The position numbers were made by a program, and so were the translations under genes. Positions 45,404 through 54,935 of a stretch of DNA of 64,000 bases are shown here, piece by piece. Under the pieces are notes generated by a model that saw only the letters and a program-made list of their open reading frames with translations, did no database searches and was not told the DNA's origin. Position 1 is the first letter of the stretch. Every line of letters starts with the position of its first letter. Source of the stretch: Legionella wadsworthii DSM 21896 = ATCC 33877 (GTDB lineage Bacteria > Pseudomonadota > Gammaproteobacteria > Legionellales > Legionellaceae); the NCBI RefSeq assembly GCF_000701265.1, contig NZ_KL370761.1:101268-165267 (forward strand), given 5' to 3'.

Positions 45404-47368
45404 ATGTTTAAAAAAATTCTCATCGCGAACCGCGGTGAAATTGCATGCAGGATTATCAAAACTGCACGATCTATGGGGATACATACAGTTGCTATATATT
45501 CCTCGGTTGATAAGGACAGTCTTCATGTGCGAAGTGCTGACAGTGCATTTTGCGTGGGCGATGCACCTGCGAAAGACAGCTATCTCAACATTACAAATAT
45601 TATTCGTATCGCCAAAGAATGTCATGCACAAGCCATTCATCCAGGTTATGGTTTTTTGTCTGAGAATCCTGAATTTGCAAGAGCGTGCAGCAAAGCAGGT
45701 ATTGTATTTATTGGTCCTTCAGTAGAAGCAATGGAAGCTATGGCTTCAAAACAGCTCGCCAAACAATTATTGGAAAAAACCAATGTACCTTTGACTCCAG
45801 GATATCACGGGAAAGAGCAAACTGAAGAGGAATTATTAACTGAAGCAAAAAAGTTAGGGTTTCCCATTTTACTGAAGGCGGCCAATGGGGGTGGGGGCAA
45901 AGGCATGCGTGCCGTTTTTCAGGAATCCGAGTTTAGTGCGGCATTGGCTGGGGCAAAACGTGAATCAATTGCAAGTTTTGGCGATGATACCATGATCATT
46001 GAAAAACTGGTTTTGAATCCGCGCCATGTTGAATTGCAAATAATGGCAGACAATCATGGCAATGTAGTCCATTTATTCGAACGTGACTGTTCCATTCAAC
46101 GAAGGCACCAAAAAATTATCGAGGAAGCGCCCGCACCCAATTTATCTGTTTCACTACGAAAAAAACTCGCTGAAGCAGCTTGTGAAGTGGCTCGATCCAT
46201 AAAATATCGCGGTGCAGGAACTGTCGAGTTTTTAGTTGATGGTTCCGACCAATTCTATTTTATGGAAATGAATACACGATTACAGGTAGAACATCCTGTA
46301 ACAGAAATGATTACTGGCCTTGATTTGGTTGCTTGGCAATTGAAAATTGCTGCTGATGAACCCCTACCCTTGCCCCAAGATCAAATAAAATCAAATGGTC
46401 ATGCCATAGAATGCCGGATTTATGCAGAAGATCCATATCATGATTTTATCCCCTCTATAGGACAAATCCAGTTTTTAGAAGAACCTTCTGGAGAAGGGGT
46501 CCGTATTGATACGGGCGTACAGCGCGGATCACATATTACGATGTACTATGACCCTATGATAGCAAAATTGATAGTATGGGGTGCCAATCGGGAAGAAGCA
46601 TTATCCCGATTAGAACATGCTTTATCCAATTATTTTATTGGTGGAGTAAAAACGAATATCCCATTTCTGCAAACAATATGCCTTAACCACAAATTTCGAA
46701 ACGCGCAGCTTAGTACTGATTTTTTAAGTAAAGAGAACATTCAACTTCCATCAGTAGATAAAGAGTTAGCACTTATCATGGCTGTAGGATTTGATTATTT
46801 GAATAACCTCAATACACTGAGGGATCCCTTATTAAAAGAAACTTTTGCATGGCAATCCCAAATTTCAAGCCATTGGATATGGCGATATAAAGATCAAAAT
46901 GAAGTAATCGATGTGTTTGTCACTCCAATAAGTAATCATAATTTTAAAATTCACTTATACAATCAGGAGCATTTTATTAATGCTCATCTAATAGAAAATA
47001 AGCTTCGTATAGAAACCAGGTTGCAAAATTTTCATGCCACTGTAGATAATAAAAAACGATTATTAACCTTGTACACAAACCAAGGTCAAATTACTATTGA
47101 ACGATTCAGCTGGGAAAATCTGGGAGCACCGTCTACTGGTCATAAAGGTCAATTGACGGCGCCTATGCCCGCGACTGTTGTTGCCATTTTGAAAAATATT
47201 GGTGAAAAAGTAAAAGCGGGAGAACGTTTAATCGTGTTAGAGGCTATGAAAATGGAACATACCATTCATGCACCCACCGATGGTATTTTATCTGATATCT
47301 TTTATAGTGTAGGCGCACAAGTAAACGAAGGAGAAGAGCTGCTGTCTTTAAGTGAAGAAAGTTCTTAA
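45404..47368 (+). CDS. liuD: Methylcrotonoyl-CoA carboxylase, biotin carboxylase/carrier (alpha) subunit
   Basis: Carboxylates its own biotin using ATP and bicarbonate. The start giving [17 protein letters not shown] (654 residues) is used because GAGGA lies just upstream; a GTG 27 bases earlier would add a tail not seen in the family. Domains are biotin carboxylase (about 1-445, with [30 protein letters not shown] loop, [15 protein letters not shown]), a linker/BT domain (about 450-560) and the biotinyl domain with [11 protein letters not shown] near residue 615. It is preceded by a REP-like element and followed by HMG-CoA lyase. Confidence 0.93.
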   Translation: MFKKILIANRGEIACRIIKTARSMGIHTVAIYSSVDKDSLHVRSADSAFCVGDAPAKDSYLNITNIIRIAKECHAQAIHPGYGFLSENPEFARACSKAGIVFIGPSVEAMEAMASKQLAKQLLEKTNVPLTPGYHGKEQTEEELLTEAKKLGFPILLKAANGGGGKGMRAVFQESEFSAALAGAKRESIASFGDDTMIIEKLVLNPRHVELQIMADNHGNVVHLFERDCSIQRRHQKIIEEAPAPNLSVSLRKKLAEAACEVARSIKYRGAGTVEFLVDGSDQFYFMEMNTRLQVEHPVTEMITGLDLVAWQLKIAADEPLPLPQDQIKSNGHAIECRIYAEDPYHDFIPSIGQIQFLEEPSGEGVRIDTGVQRGSHITMYYDPMIAKLIVWGANREEALSRLEHALSNYFIGGVKTNIPFLQTICLNHKFRNAQLSTDFLSKENIQLPSVDKELALIMAVGFDYLNNLNTLRDPLLKETFAWQSQISSHWIWRYKDQNEVIDVFVTPISNHNFKIHLYNQEHFINAHLIENKLRIETRLQNFHATVDNKKRLLTLYTNQGQITIERFSWENLGAPSTGHKGQLTAPMPATVVAILKNIGEKVKAGERLIVLEAMKMEHTIHAPTDGILSDIFYSVGAQVNEGEELLSLSEESS

Positions 47369-47396
47369 ATAGACTTCTATCGAAATCGGGATCATC

Positions 47397-48305
47397 ATGG
47401 ACTATCCGCAAAACGTAACCATTATCGAAGTAGGACCACGTGACGGCTTGCAAAATGAAGCTTCCTTTGTGTCCAGCAAGCACAAAATTGAGTTAATTAA
47501 TTTACTCAGTGATTCAGGTCTCAAAAATATTGAAGTGACCAGTTTCGTCTCTGCAAAAGCAATTCCACAATTGGCTGACCATAATGAAGTCTTTCGTGCC
47601 ATAGTTAAAGAGGAGTCCATACACTATTCTGCTTTAGTGCCCAATGAGCAGGGTATGATCAAAGCATTGGAAGCAGGTGTTAAAGAAATTGCGGTATTTA
47701 CTGCAGCGAGTGAACAGTTTAATCAAAGGAATATTAATTGTTCGATTGAGGAAAGTATTTCTCGTTTCAAACAAGTTCTTTTTTTAGCCAAAGAAAACAA
47801 TATCAAAGTAAGAGGTTATATTTCCTGTGTACTTGGCTGTCCTTATGAAGGACATGTCGCACCAGAAAAAGTTGTCGATGTTGCAAAAAAATTAATACAA
47901 TTGGGAGTCGATGAAATTTCATTAGGCGATACAATAGGTGTAGGTACTCCCTATCAAACCCGCCTATTACTGGAACAAACACTCAAATTCCTGCCATTAA
48001 ATCAATTAGCAATGCATTTTCATGATACCTATGGCCAAGCTATAGCCAATATTTATGCTTCATTACAATATGGCGTACATCGATTCGACAGCTCCGTTGC
48101 CGGACTGGGGGGCTGTCCTTATGCACGCGGAGCAAGTGGTAATGTGGCCACTGAAGACGTTCTATACTTAATGCATGGTTTAGGGATAAACACAGGTGTG
48201 GATATATTTAAAATTGTAACCGCTGGCGACATGATCTGTAGAATTTTAGGGCGTAACAATCAATCAAAAGTTGCAAATGCGATGTTGGCAAATCCCTGTG
48301 CTTAA
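47397..48305 (+). CDS. liuE: Hydroxymethylglutaryl-CoA lyase
   Basis: Cleaves HMG-CoA to acetoacetate and acetyl-CoA. The 302-residue TIM barrel has the metal/catalytic opening VGPRDGLQNE (residues 12-21, catalytic Arg and metal Asp), a central SCVLGCPYEGHV, the metal-binding MHFHDTYGQ near 200, and the catalytic Cys region GGCPYARGASGNVATEDVLY near 240. Length is normal. It follows liuD by 28 bases. Confidence 0.94.
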   Translation: MDYPQNVTIIEVGPRDGLQNEASFVSSKHKIELINLLSDSGLKNIEVTSFVSAKAIPQLADHNEVFRAIVKEESIHYSALVPNEQGMIKALEAGVKEIAVFTAASEQFNQRNINCSIEESISRFKQVLFLAKENNIKVRGYISCVLGCPYEGHVAPEKVVDVAKKLIQLGVDEISLGDTIGVGTPYQTRLLLEQTLKFLPLNQLAMHFHDTYGQAIANIYASLQYGVHRFDSSVAGLGGCPYARGASGNVATEDVLYLMHGLGINTGVDIFKIVTAGDMICRILGRNNQSKVANAMLANPCA

Positions 48306-48392
48306 TATTGAGTCATCTTATCCCCTACTCCATGAAGTGCTTCAATTTTAATGGCTGACGGAATTTAGTATTAATACAAGAGAAAATGAAAA

Positions 48393-50333
48393 ATGAACGA
48401 TATCTTATGGAAGCCCAAACACCCCCAAAAAACACGAATGTGGCAGTTCCTGGAATTCGCCGCAAAAAAAAATGCCCAGATTTTAGATAATTATCAGGAT
48501 TTGCATACTTGGTCGGTGAAACACGCCGATTCATTTTGGCCTACTCTGTGCGATTTTTTCCAGATTCAATTTGATACAGCGCCCTACCAGATTCTAAATC
48601 ATGAAACCGAAATGATTCAGGCGCACTGGTTCTCTGGAGCTCAGTTTAATTTCGCAGAAAAACTGTTATCACGCAAAGACAACCATCCCGCTTTAGTAAG
48701 CATCAATGAAAATAATGAAAAAGAAATCATCAGTTATGAGGAATTATACCATTTGGTGGCACAATGTGCCGCCGGATTAAAATCGATTGGGGTTACTGTC
48801 GGTGACAGAGTGGCTGCATTAATGCCTAATACCTCTCATACGATTATCGCCATGCTTGCCACTACTTCTTTAGGTGCAATCTGGTCTTCTTGCTCACCTG
48901 ATTTTGGTGCTCAAGCTGCGATTGACCGACTTGGCCAAATTGATCCCAAAGTGCTATTTATCTGTGATGGACATCAGTATCAAGGAAAGAAACACAGTGG
49001 TGCGGAAAAAATAAAATTACTAGATGATGCAATTCCTTCCCTCACACAAATTGTTATTTGCCCCAATATTAATGAATCCCTCGATATATCTTCGTTATCT
49101 AAGGCAAAACACTGGCAAGATTTCCTGCGTCCAGCAAGCCATTGCGAGTTCGTCTCGTGCCCTTTTGAACATCCCGTTTACATCATGTTCTCTTCTGGGA
49201 CTACTGGTAAACCTAAATGCATCATTCATGGCGCGGGTGGCACTCTATTGCAACATATTAAAGAATTAGGACTGCATACTGATTTACATGCCCAGGATAA
49301 CTTATGCTTTTATACCACTTGTGGTTGGATGATGTGGAACTGGACTGTTTCCGCCCTTGCTTTAGGAACTACCCTTACCTTATACGAAGGCTCCCCCACC
49401 TATCCAGAAAGCAATCGATTATTCAAACTAATAGCTGAAGAGCAGGTTACAGTTTTTGGCACCAGCGCCAAATTTATTTCATCCATTGAGAAAGCTGGAG
49501 TTAACCCAAAAAAAGAATTTAATCTGAGCCATTTAAGATGCATTCTCTCAACGGGTTCTCCGCTATTACCAAAAAACTATGATTATGTTTATGAACAGAT
49601 TAAAGAAGATGTACAACTTTGTTCTATCTCCGGGGGCACAGACATTATCTCTTGCTTTGCTCTAGGCAATCCTATCCTCCCGATTTACAAAGGAGAATTG
49701 CAAAGCTTTGGACTTGGTATGGCTGTTGATGTCTTTGATGAACAGGGGAATCCTATTCGAGAAGAACGCGGGGAATTAGTCTGTACTGCTCCTTTTCCAT
49801 CTATGCCTGTAGGTTTTTGGAATGATCCAGAAAGAAAAGCTTATCGCCGTGCCTATTTTGAGCGCTTCCCTGGAGTATGGGCTCATGGAGATTTTGCAGA
49901 AATTACAAAGCATCATGGGTTAATTATTTATGGGCGCTCGGATGCAGTTTTAAACCCTGGTGGGGTACGTATTGGTACTGCTGAAATTTACAGACAAGTA
50001 GAAAAAATTGATGAAGTCATAGACAGTGTTGTCATCGCCCAAGATTGGGAAGATGATGTTCGCATTGTGTTATTTGTAAAATTACGTGAGCCTATGAAAT
50101 TATCAGAAGATTTAATTAATAAAATACGTCTAACAATAAGAAAAAATGCTTCGCCAAGGCATGTCCCCGCTAAAATAGTTCAAGTTGCAGATATTCCACG
50201 GACAATTAGCGGCAAAATAGTTGAAGTGGCTGTAAGGCAAGTTGTTCATGGTTTACCTGTAAATAATTTGGGATCTTTAGCAAATCCTCAAGCACTGGAT
50301 TATTTTAAAAATCGAGAAGAGCTTCAAAGTTAA
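48393..50333 (+). CDS. Acetoacetyl-CoA synthetase
   Basis: Activates acetoacetate with ATP and CoA, returning the lyase product to acetoacetyl-CoA for the thiolase of the same operon. The 646-residue ANL enzyme opens with the acetoacetyl-CoA synthetase-specific region (DILWKPKHPQKTRMWQFLEF). It has MFSSGTTGKPKCIIHGAGG (P-loop), TTCGWMMWNW, CSISGGTDIISCF, and the hinge and catalytic-Lys regions (YGRSDAVLNPGGVRIG near 505, and IPRTISGKIVEVAV with Lys near 609). It is the last gene of the operon. No terminator is obvious before the metN promoter. Confidence 0.93.
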   Translation: MNDILWKPKHPQKTRMWQFLEFAAKKNAQILDNYQDLHTWSVKHADSFWPTLCDFFQIQFDTAPYQILNHETEMIQAHWFSGAQFNFAEKLLSRKDNHPALVSINENNEKEIISYEELYHLVAQCAAGLKSIGVTVGDRVAALMPNTSHTIIAMLATTSLGAIWSSCSPDFGAQAAIDRLGQIDPKVLFICDGHQYQGKKHSGAEKIKLLDDAIPSLTQIVICPNINESLDISSLSKAKHWQDFLRPASHCEFVSCPFEHPVYIMFSSGTTGKPKCIIHGAGGTLLQHIKELGLHTDLHAQDNLCFYTTCGWMMWNWTVSALALGTTLTLYEGSPTYPESNRLFKLIAEEQVTVFGTSAKFISSIEKAGVNPKKEFNLSHLRCILSTGSPLLPKNYDYVYEQIKEDVQLCSISGGTDIISCFALGNPILPIYKGELQSFGLGMAVDVFDEQGNPIREERGELVCTAPFPSMPVGFWNDPERKAYRRAYFERFPGVWAHGDFAEITKHHGLIIYGRSDAVLNPGGVRIGTAEIYRQVEKIDEVIDSVVIAQDWEDDVRIVLFVKLREPMKLSEDLINKIRLTIRKNASPRHVPAKIVQVADIPRTISGKIVEVAVRQVVHGLPVNNLGSLANPQALDYFKNREELQS

Positions 50334-50357
50334 AAGTAAGATGCCCACACCTTGCAT

Positions 50358-50386
50358 TTGTTTATAAGAAACAAATTGTGTATACT
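50358..50386 (+). promoter_or_regulatory. Candidate promoter for metNIQ
   Basis: TTGTTT (50358-50363), a 17-base spacer and TATACT (50381-50386, one mismatch). Transcription would start near 50393, leaving a leader of about 130 bases before metN. Confidence 0.55.
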
Positions 50387-50392
50387 ACGGCA

Positions 50393-50521
50393 CAAGGCGT
50401 CGATTTGAAATTCAGCTTGCGGACGCTCAAAAAAGTTTTCTTTTTTGAAAAAACGGCTAAAGCGGATGTAGTTCCATTCCTCTAGGTCTTTGCCCCGCAC
50501 GCTACTCTCAGGTTATTTATA
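50393..50521 (+). promoter_or_regulatory. Structured 5' leader of metNIQ, possible cis-regulatory RNA
   Basis: The leader can form GCGTC (50397-50401) with GACGC (50422-50426), then a perfect 9-bp hairpin at 50427-50435 / 50440-50448 with a TTTT loop. A GCGG / CCGC pairing around 50463 and 50494 is also possible. I do not recognise a known SAM riboswitch class. I cannot tell a regulatory leader from an ordinary structured UTR. Confidence 0.35.
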
Positions 50522-51547
50522 ATGATTGAATTAACTGGACTAACAAAATCCTTCTCGGGTAAACCTGTCCTGCGTGACATTAATTTATTTATTCAGGAAG
50601 GGGAAATTTTTGGAATTATTGGCAAAAGTGGTGCAGGCAAATCAACTTTGTTACGGTGCATTAATCTTTTAGAGAGACCGGATGAAGGTGATGTCATTAT
50701 TGATGGACAATATTTAACCAGCCTTTCCAGAAAAGATTTGGCCTTAGCACGTCACAAAATGGCAATGATTTTTCAGCAATTTAATTTACTCAACTCAAAA
50801 AATGTTTATGACAACATTGCACTTCCTATGCGAATTCAAGGAATGAGTGAAGAAGCCATTGGCAATAAAATAGAAGAATTATTACCATTAGTTGAGTTAT
50901 CAGATAAAAAATTAGCCTACCCAGCTCAGCTCAGCGGAGGCCAAAAACAAAGAGTTGCTATTGCACGTGCCTTAAGTTGCTCCCCTAAAATTCTGCTTTG
51001 CGATGAAGCAACTTCAGCATTGGATCCGGAAACGACAGATTCCATTCTTGCATTACTTAAAAAAATTAACTCCCTTTATGGGATTACTATCGTCCTGATC
51101 ACGCATGAAATGGATGTAGTTAAAAGAATTTGCAACCGTTTGTCAGTAATGGTTGATGGCGAATTAGCAGAAACGACTGCTCTTGCCAATGTCTTCAATA
51201 AAAAAGACAGCCTTGCCCGCGGCATGCTTTATGCGCAGCTCAGTCCGCAATTGCCTGAATGTCTTACTAACAGACTCGCAGACTACGTTACGGATAAACC
51301 TTTATTGCGTCTATTTTTTCAAGGTGAAGAAGCGACTGTTCCCTTTATTAGTCAAACAAGTCGAGAGTTAAACTTGGATATTAACATTTTGCTCGCCAAT
51401 ATAGACCGATATGATACCGTAACTTGTGGCGTTGTGGTGGTTGAATTAACTGCGCACCAATTTTTACTCGAAGCATTCATTGAACGCTGTGAAAAAGCCA
51501 AATTAACTGTGGAGGTAATAGGTTATGTCCTTCCCGATGGCATATGA
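50522..51547 (+). CDS. metN: D-methionine ABC transporter ATP-binding protein
   Basis: ATPase of the MetNIQ methionine importer. The 341-residue protein has Walker [10 protein letters not shown] near residue 38, the signature [19 protein letters not shown], Walker [18 protein letters not shown] and THEMDVV. The C-terminal about 90 residues form the NIL regulatory domain, which in MetN binds cytoplasmic methionine and inhibits transport. It overlaps metI by 23 bases. The NIL domain separates it from the related LolD/DevA-type ATPase at 20262. Confidence 0.93.
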   Translation: MIELTGLTKSFSGKPVLRDINLFIQEGEIFGIIGKSGAGKSTLLRCINLLERPDEGDVIIDGQYLTSLSRKDLALARHKMAMIFQQFNLLNSKNVYDNIALPMRIQGMSEEAIGNKIEELLPLVELSDKKLAYPAQLSGGQKQRVAIARALSCSPKILLCDEATSALDPETTDSILALLKKINSLYGITIVLITHEMDVVKRICNRLSVMVDGELAETTALANVFNKKDSLARGMLYAQLSPQLPECLTNRLADYVTDKPLLRLFFQGEEATVPFISQTSRELNLDINILLANIDRYDTVTCGVVVVELTAHQFLLEAFIERCEKAKLTVEVIGYVLPDGI

Positions 51548-52172
51548 TTTATTTATTGCAACAAGCGAAACACTTTACATGGTGGTTGTTAGTACCCTAT
51601 TTGCAGTTCTTTTGGGTTTACCCTTAGGAACATGGCTCTACTCCTCACGCCATATTAAACAAATGCCAAGAGTCCATAAAACCTTATCAGCTTTTATTAA
51701 TATGGCCCGTTCCATACCTTTTATTATATTATTGGTTGCAATAATACCTTTTACCCGACTCATTGTAGGCACTTCAATAGGAATGAATGCAGCAATTGTC
51801 CCACTCACTCTTGGTGCAACACCTTTTTTTGCCCGATTAGTGGATAATGTCTATCGTAGTCTCCCGTCCGGCTTGATAGAAACAGGTTACTCCATGGGGG
51901 CCACAACCCGACAAATTATTATGCATATACTATTTCCGGAGGCCATTCCTGCCTTAATTCAAGCAATAACCGTGACAACAATTACTTTAGTGAACTATTC
52001 AGCAATGGCTGGGACTGTCGGTGCTGGCGGTTTGGGGACTTTGGCAATTAACTATGGCTATCAACGATTTGACGCAGGAGTCATGATATCTACTGTTGTT
52101 ATTTTAATTGTTATGGTGCAACTCATACAAATGTTGGGCGATTATCTGACAAAACGTTTTTTACATCATTAA
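51525..52172 (+). CDS. metI: D-methionine ABC transporter permease
   Basis: Inner-membrane permease of MetNIQ. The 215-residue protein has five hydrophobic segments and the binding-protein-dependent transport signature with the EAA-like loop [28 protein letters not shown] near residue 115-142, of which the coupling helix contacts MetN. The ATG at 51525 is chosen because GGAGG lies nine bases upstream; a later ATG at 51537 is possible. It overlaps metN by 23 bases and precedes metQ by 24. Confidence 0.93.
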   Translation: MSFPMAYDLFIATSETLYMVVVSTLFAVLLGLPLGTWLYSSRHIKQMPRVHKTLSAFINMARSIPFIILLVAIIPFTRLIVGTSIGMNAAIVPLTLGATPFFARLVDNVYRSLPSGLIETGYSMGATTRQIIMHILFPEAIPALIQAITVTTITLVNYSAMAGTVGAGGLGTLAINYGYQRFDAGVMISTVVILIVMVQLIQMLGDYLTKRFLHH

Positions 52173-52196
52173 TTTTTCTGTAATTTGGAGTTTTAA

Positions 52197-52973
52197 ATGA
52201 GAGTTCTTGTTTATAGTATTTTATTATTAGTCCTCGTAGCTTGTAGCAAGCCATCGCCCAATACTTTAGTCATAGGTACAATTGCAGGGCCAGAAACTGA
52301 ATTGGTTGAGACTGCTAAAGAAGTAGCGAAGAATAAATTTGGTTTAAATGTTAAAATTGTAACTTTTAATGATTACAACTTGCCCAATGAAGCCTTGCAA
52401 GATGGCAGCTTGGATGCAAATGTTTACCAACACCTACCTTACCTCAACGCAGCTGTCAAAGCCCATGGCTATACTTTAGAGGCTATAGGACGCACCTTTG
52501 TATATCCGATGGGGATCTATTCCAAAAAGCATACGTCCATGAATCAGTTACCTGAAAGAGCAATCATTGCCTTACCGAATGACCCAAGCAATGAAATGCG
52601 CGCATTGCAACTGCTGGAACAGGCAAAATTGATAACCTTAAAAAATGATCAAAACACGGGTTTAAATCATATTGCATCGAATCCTCACAATCTACAATTT
52701 AAAGAAATGGATGCAGCTCAATTACCAAGAGTATTACCCGATGTAGATGCCGCAGTCATCAATACCACATTTGCCTTACCTGCAGGTTTAAATCCCACAC
52801 ATGATGCTCTATTTACTGAAAATAAAGATTCTCCCTATGCCAATATTATTGTCATTAAGAAAAACTCTCCAAAAAAAGCACAGCTAGAGCTCTTTGTAAA
52901 AGCATTAAACTCTGATGAAGTCAAAGAGAAGGCCAAAATTTTATTTGGCGATTCAGCAATTCCAGCTTGGTAG
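52197..52973 (+). CDS. metQ: Methionine-binding lipoprotein
   Basis: Periplasmic methionine-binding lipoprotein of the MetNIQ importer. The 258-residue protein has a short signal peptide with lipobox LVAC (Cys16), then TLVIGTIAGPETELVETAKE and VNVYQHLPYLNAAVKAHG typical of NlpA/MetQ proteins. The second lobe has AIIALPNDPSNEMRALQLLE. TTGGAG lies six bases before the ATG. It is the last gene of the operon. Confidence 0.92.
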   Translation: MRVLVYSILLLVLVACSKPSPNTLVIGTIAGPETELVETAKEVAKNKFGLNVKIVTFNDYNLPNEALQDGSLDANVYQHLPYLNAAVKAHGYTLEAIGRTFVYPMGIYSKKHTSMNQLPERAIIALPNDPSNEMRALQLLEQAKLITLKNDQNTGLNHIASNPHNLQFKEMDAAQLPRVLPDVDAAVINTTFALPAGLNPTHDALFTENKDSPYANIIVIKKNSPKKAQLELFVKALNSDEVKEKAKILFGDSAIPAW

Positions 52974-52993
52974 CCTTTATTTAATTGCTGGGT

Positions 52994-53037
52994 CTTGGGT
53001 TCATGCACAGTGAATCCAAGGCTTCTGGTATTTTTTT
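52994..53037 (+). terminator. Probable terminator after metQ
   Basis: CTTGGGTTCA (52994-53003) pairs with TGAATCCAAG (53011-53020) with one G-T wobble. A seven-T run lies at 53031-53037, about ten bases after the stem, which is farther than ideal. Confidence 0.45.
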
Positions 53038-53072
53038 CATGCGCTTTGTACCAGACTTAACATTCAATGAAT

Positions 53073-53092
53073 CTTAATCCTATCTTAATTAA
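53073..53092 (+). promoter_or_regulatory. PmrA-box-like tandem repeat and promoter for the 53138 gene
   Basis: Two CTTAAT half-sites at 53073-53078 and 53084-53089 are 11 bases apart, as in the Legionella PmrA element (CTTAATATT, two bases, CTTAATATT). A further CTTAACATT lies at 53056-53064. A -10 box TATACT is at 53100-53105, so the tandem site overlaps the -35 position, as for an activator of the OmpR family. Confidence 0.55.
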
Positions 53093-53137
53093 AAAGTGTT
53101 ATACTTTATTAAAAAGATAGTTTGAGGTGCCCTTCTT

Positions 53138-54628
53138 ATGGTAACACGTAGACAAGCATTGTTTAATTTACTCAATTCTAATGAATATGTTAAAAGATTC
53201 ACACCCGAAGCAATCGAAAAAATTTATCAAGAATATCGCGATCAAATTGGGTTGAATAAAGAAGCCATAAGTAAATTTTCCCCCAAGGGTTTAGAAGCTC
53301 AGGTGGAAGATAGAATCAAAGATCATAAAGGATTTAAAACGCCATTTGGTTCAGAAAAGGAAAATACACTTGAAAAATTACTCAAAGGTACTGAACCAGA
53401 AAAACAACAGATCAGAGAAGCGTTCCAAGCCATACTTGCCCCCAAGGATTATTTTAGTTCTGCACTCAAGATCTATAAAAACTCCATGGACTACTTTCAG
53501 GAACAACTAAAACAAATTCCAGAAGATCGTAATATAACTGTAAAATCTCTTCTAGAAAAACTGTATGTAATAGAACAAAATGGAAGAGACGCACTTAAGG
53601 CACAGCAAAAGGAAGAGATGGCTGAACTTAAGGACAAAGCTCCAGACCTGGCAAAGGATATTGGTAAGCTTATGGGTGTCGATGAAACAGATACTGCAGA
53701 ATTAAAAAAAATAGAAGATCAATTAATAAAAGATTTAGAAACCTCCCACGAAGAACAACTTGCAAAATTTAATACTGCTGCTAAAGAAAATAAACAGATC
53801 ATTGCTGATGCTTATGCAAAGGAAGGTAAGGAGGTAGCCTTCTCTAAGTTCATTGAAAAAATGGCAATGGATCTTGATGCGGCAAAACGACAAGAAATGC
53901 TCAGGGAAATTGGGCGAGCACGTCGGGAAAAACTTGACAGATTAGGCGGAACTCCTCCCCAAAGAAATACAAGCGTGAATGTAGACGTTCAAAATAATAC
54001 AATCTCCTCTCTTGATCCGAATGACTTAAATTTTATTATCTCTTTATCAGGAAAAAAAATAAATCATGATAAGGCAACTGGTATGTGGAGCGTCAATATG
54101 TCTCCTCGTATCCTTTCTCCTTTCTACTATTTGAGCAGACATCAAAATCCCAAAGTAGATATGCTAACTATGGCTCAAGCAGTCAAAGCCTCTGGCTTCG
54201 ACTCTATTACTTTGACCATAAACTTTGATGATCCAAAGACTAAAAAAGAAAGAGCAAGACAAGCATATGAAGCAGCGCTTGAATCGGGTTTTGACCCCGA
54301 TCCCTTACCCGGGCAAGAAGGTGAGAAAGCATTAAAAGGTATCGTTTTAAAAGATGGCTCAGGTAATGAAATCGATCCAAAGACTTTGTTTACTCCTGCT
54401 GAGCTACAAAGTCTCCACTCAAAAGCGAAAGAGACCCGTGATAAAATTAAAAAATATGAACAACCTCAAGGTCTAGATGACCTTGAAAATGACAAGGACA
54501 GACAAATTGAAATTAAGAAAGCATTAAATGAAGGCAGGAAGTCGCGAACAGGCCCAGATATAGAGGTACCTGATTTAGACCAAGAAAAACGTGACGAAGC
54601 AGAGATACAACGAGTTCTAAATTCTTAA
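53138..54628 (+). CDS. Hypothetical coiled-coil protein, likely Dot/Icm effector candidate
   Basis: A 496-residue soluble protein of unknown function. Residues about 1-290 are highly charged and helical, with probable coiled coil near 130-280 (AQQKEEMAELKDKAPDLAKD, then HEEQLAKFNTAAKENKQII). Residues about 300-400 look globular (LNFIISLSGKKINHDKATGM), and the C-terminus is again charged, ending in AEIQRVLNS. There is no signal peptide or membrane helix. The PmrA-like tandem site upstream, the Glu-rich tail, its own terminator and absence of a recognised family all fit a PmrA-regulated secreted effector. The function is not inferred. GAGG precedes the ATG. Confidence 0.7.
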   Translation: MVTRRQALFNLLNSNEYVKRFTPEAIEKIYQEYRDQIGLNKEAISKFSPKGLEAQVEDRIKDHKGFKTPFGSEKENTLEKLLKGTEPEKQQIREAFQAILAPKDYFSSALKIYKNSMDYFQEQLKQIPEDRNITVKSLLEKLYVIEQNGRDALKAQQKEEMAELKDKAPDLAKDIGKLMGVDETDTAELKKIEDQLIKDLETSHEEQLAKFNTAAKENKQIIADAYAKEGKEVAFSKFIEKMAMDLDAAKRQEMLREIGRARREKLDRLGGTPPQRNTSVNVDVQNNTISSLDPNDLNFIISLSGKKINHDKATGMWSVNMSPRILSPFYYLSRHQNPKVDMLTMAQAVKASGFDSITLTINFDDPKTKKERARQAYEAALESGFDPDPLPGQEGEKALKGIVLKDGSGNEIDPKTLFTPAELQSLHSKAKETRDKIKKYEQPQGLDDLENDKDRQIEIKKALNEGRKSRTGPDIEVPDLDQEKRDEAEIQRVLNS

Positions 54629-54633
54629 TCAAT

Positions 54634-54658
54634 ATGGTGGAAATATTCCACCATTTTT
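54634..54658 (+). terminator. Rho-independent terminator
   Basis: TGGTGGAA (54635-54642), a three-base loop and TTCCACCA (54646-54653) form a perfect 8-bp stem, followed directly by TTTTT. It lies six bases after the stop of the effector-like gene, on the plus strand. Confidence 0.9.
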
Positions 54659-54751
54659 ATATCATTAATGTTCAAAAAATTCCACTACTCTCTAATCTTA
54701 AATTCTGGTATTTTATAAAGATTCACTACGGGTGAAGCTAAGGAGATAGCG

Positions 54752-54919
54752 ATGAGTACTCGTGAATTTGATGAAGATGGGAACGAAATGGAAGAATTTG
54801 GAGTTGACTCCATCGTCACTACAGAATCGAATCCTTCTACTAAATTAGAAAGAAGAAGAAAAATAGAAGATTTATTTGAAGAAAAACGCTTAAGAGAAGA
54901 GCTGGAAGAATTCGGTTAA
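54752..54919 (+). CDS. Small acidic protein, PA3496-like
   Basis: A 55-residue reading frame starting MSTREFDEDGNEMEEFG with a strong ribosome site (AAGGAGA) six bases upstream. The acidic N-terminus is followed by RRRKIEDLFEEKRLREELEE, which matches the conserved C-terminal helix of the PA3496-like small proteins described as putative envelope-integrity proteins. That function is not established. It has no membrane helix and converges with rsmJ. Confidence 0.75.
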   Translation: MSTREFDEDGNEMEEFGVDSIVTTESNPSTKLERRRKIEDLFEEKRLREELEEFG

Positions 54920-54935
54920 TGATGTAGGTATTTCT

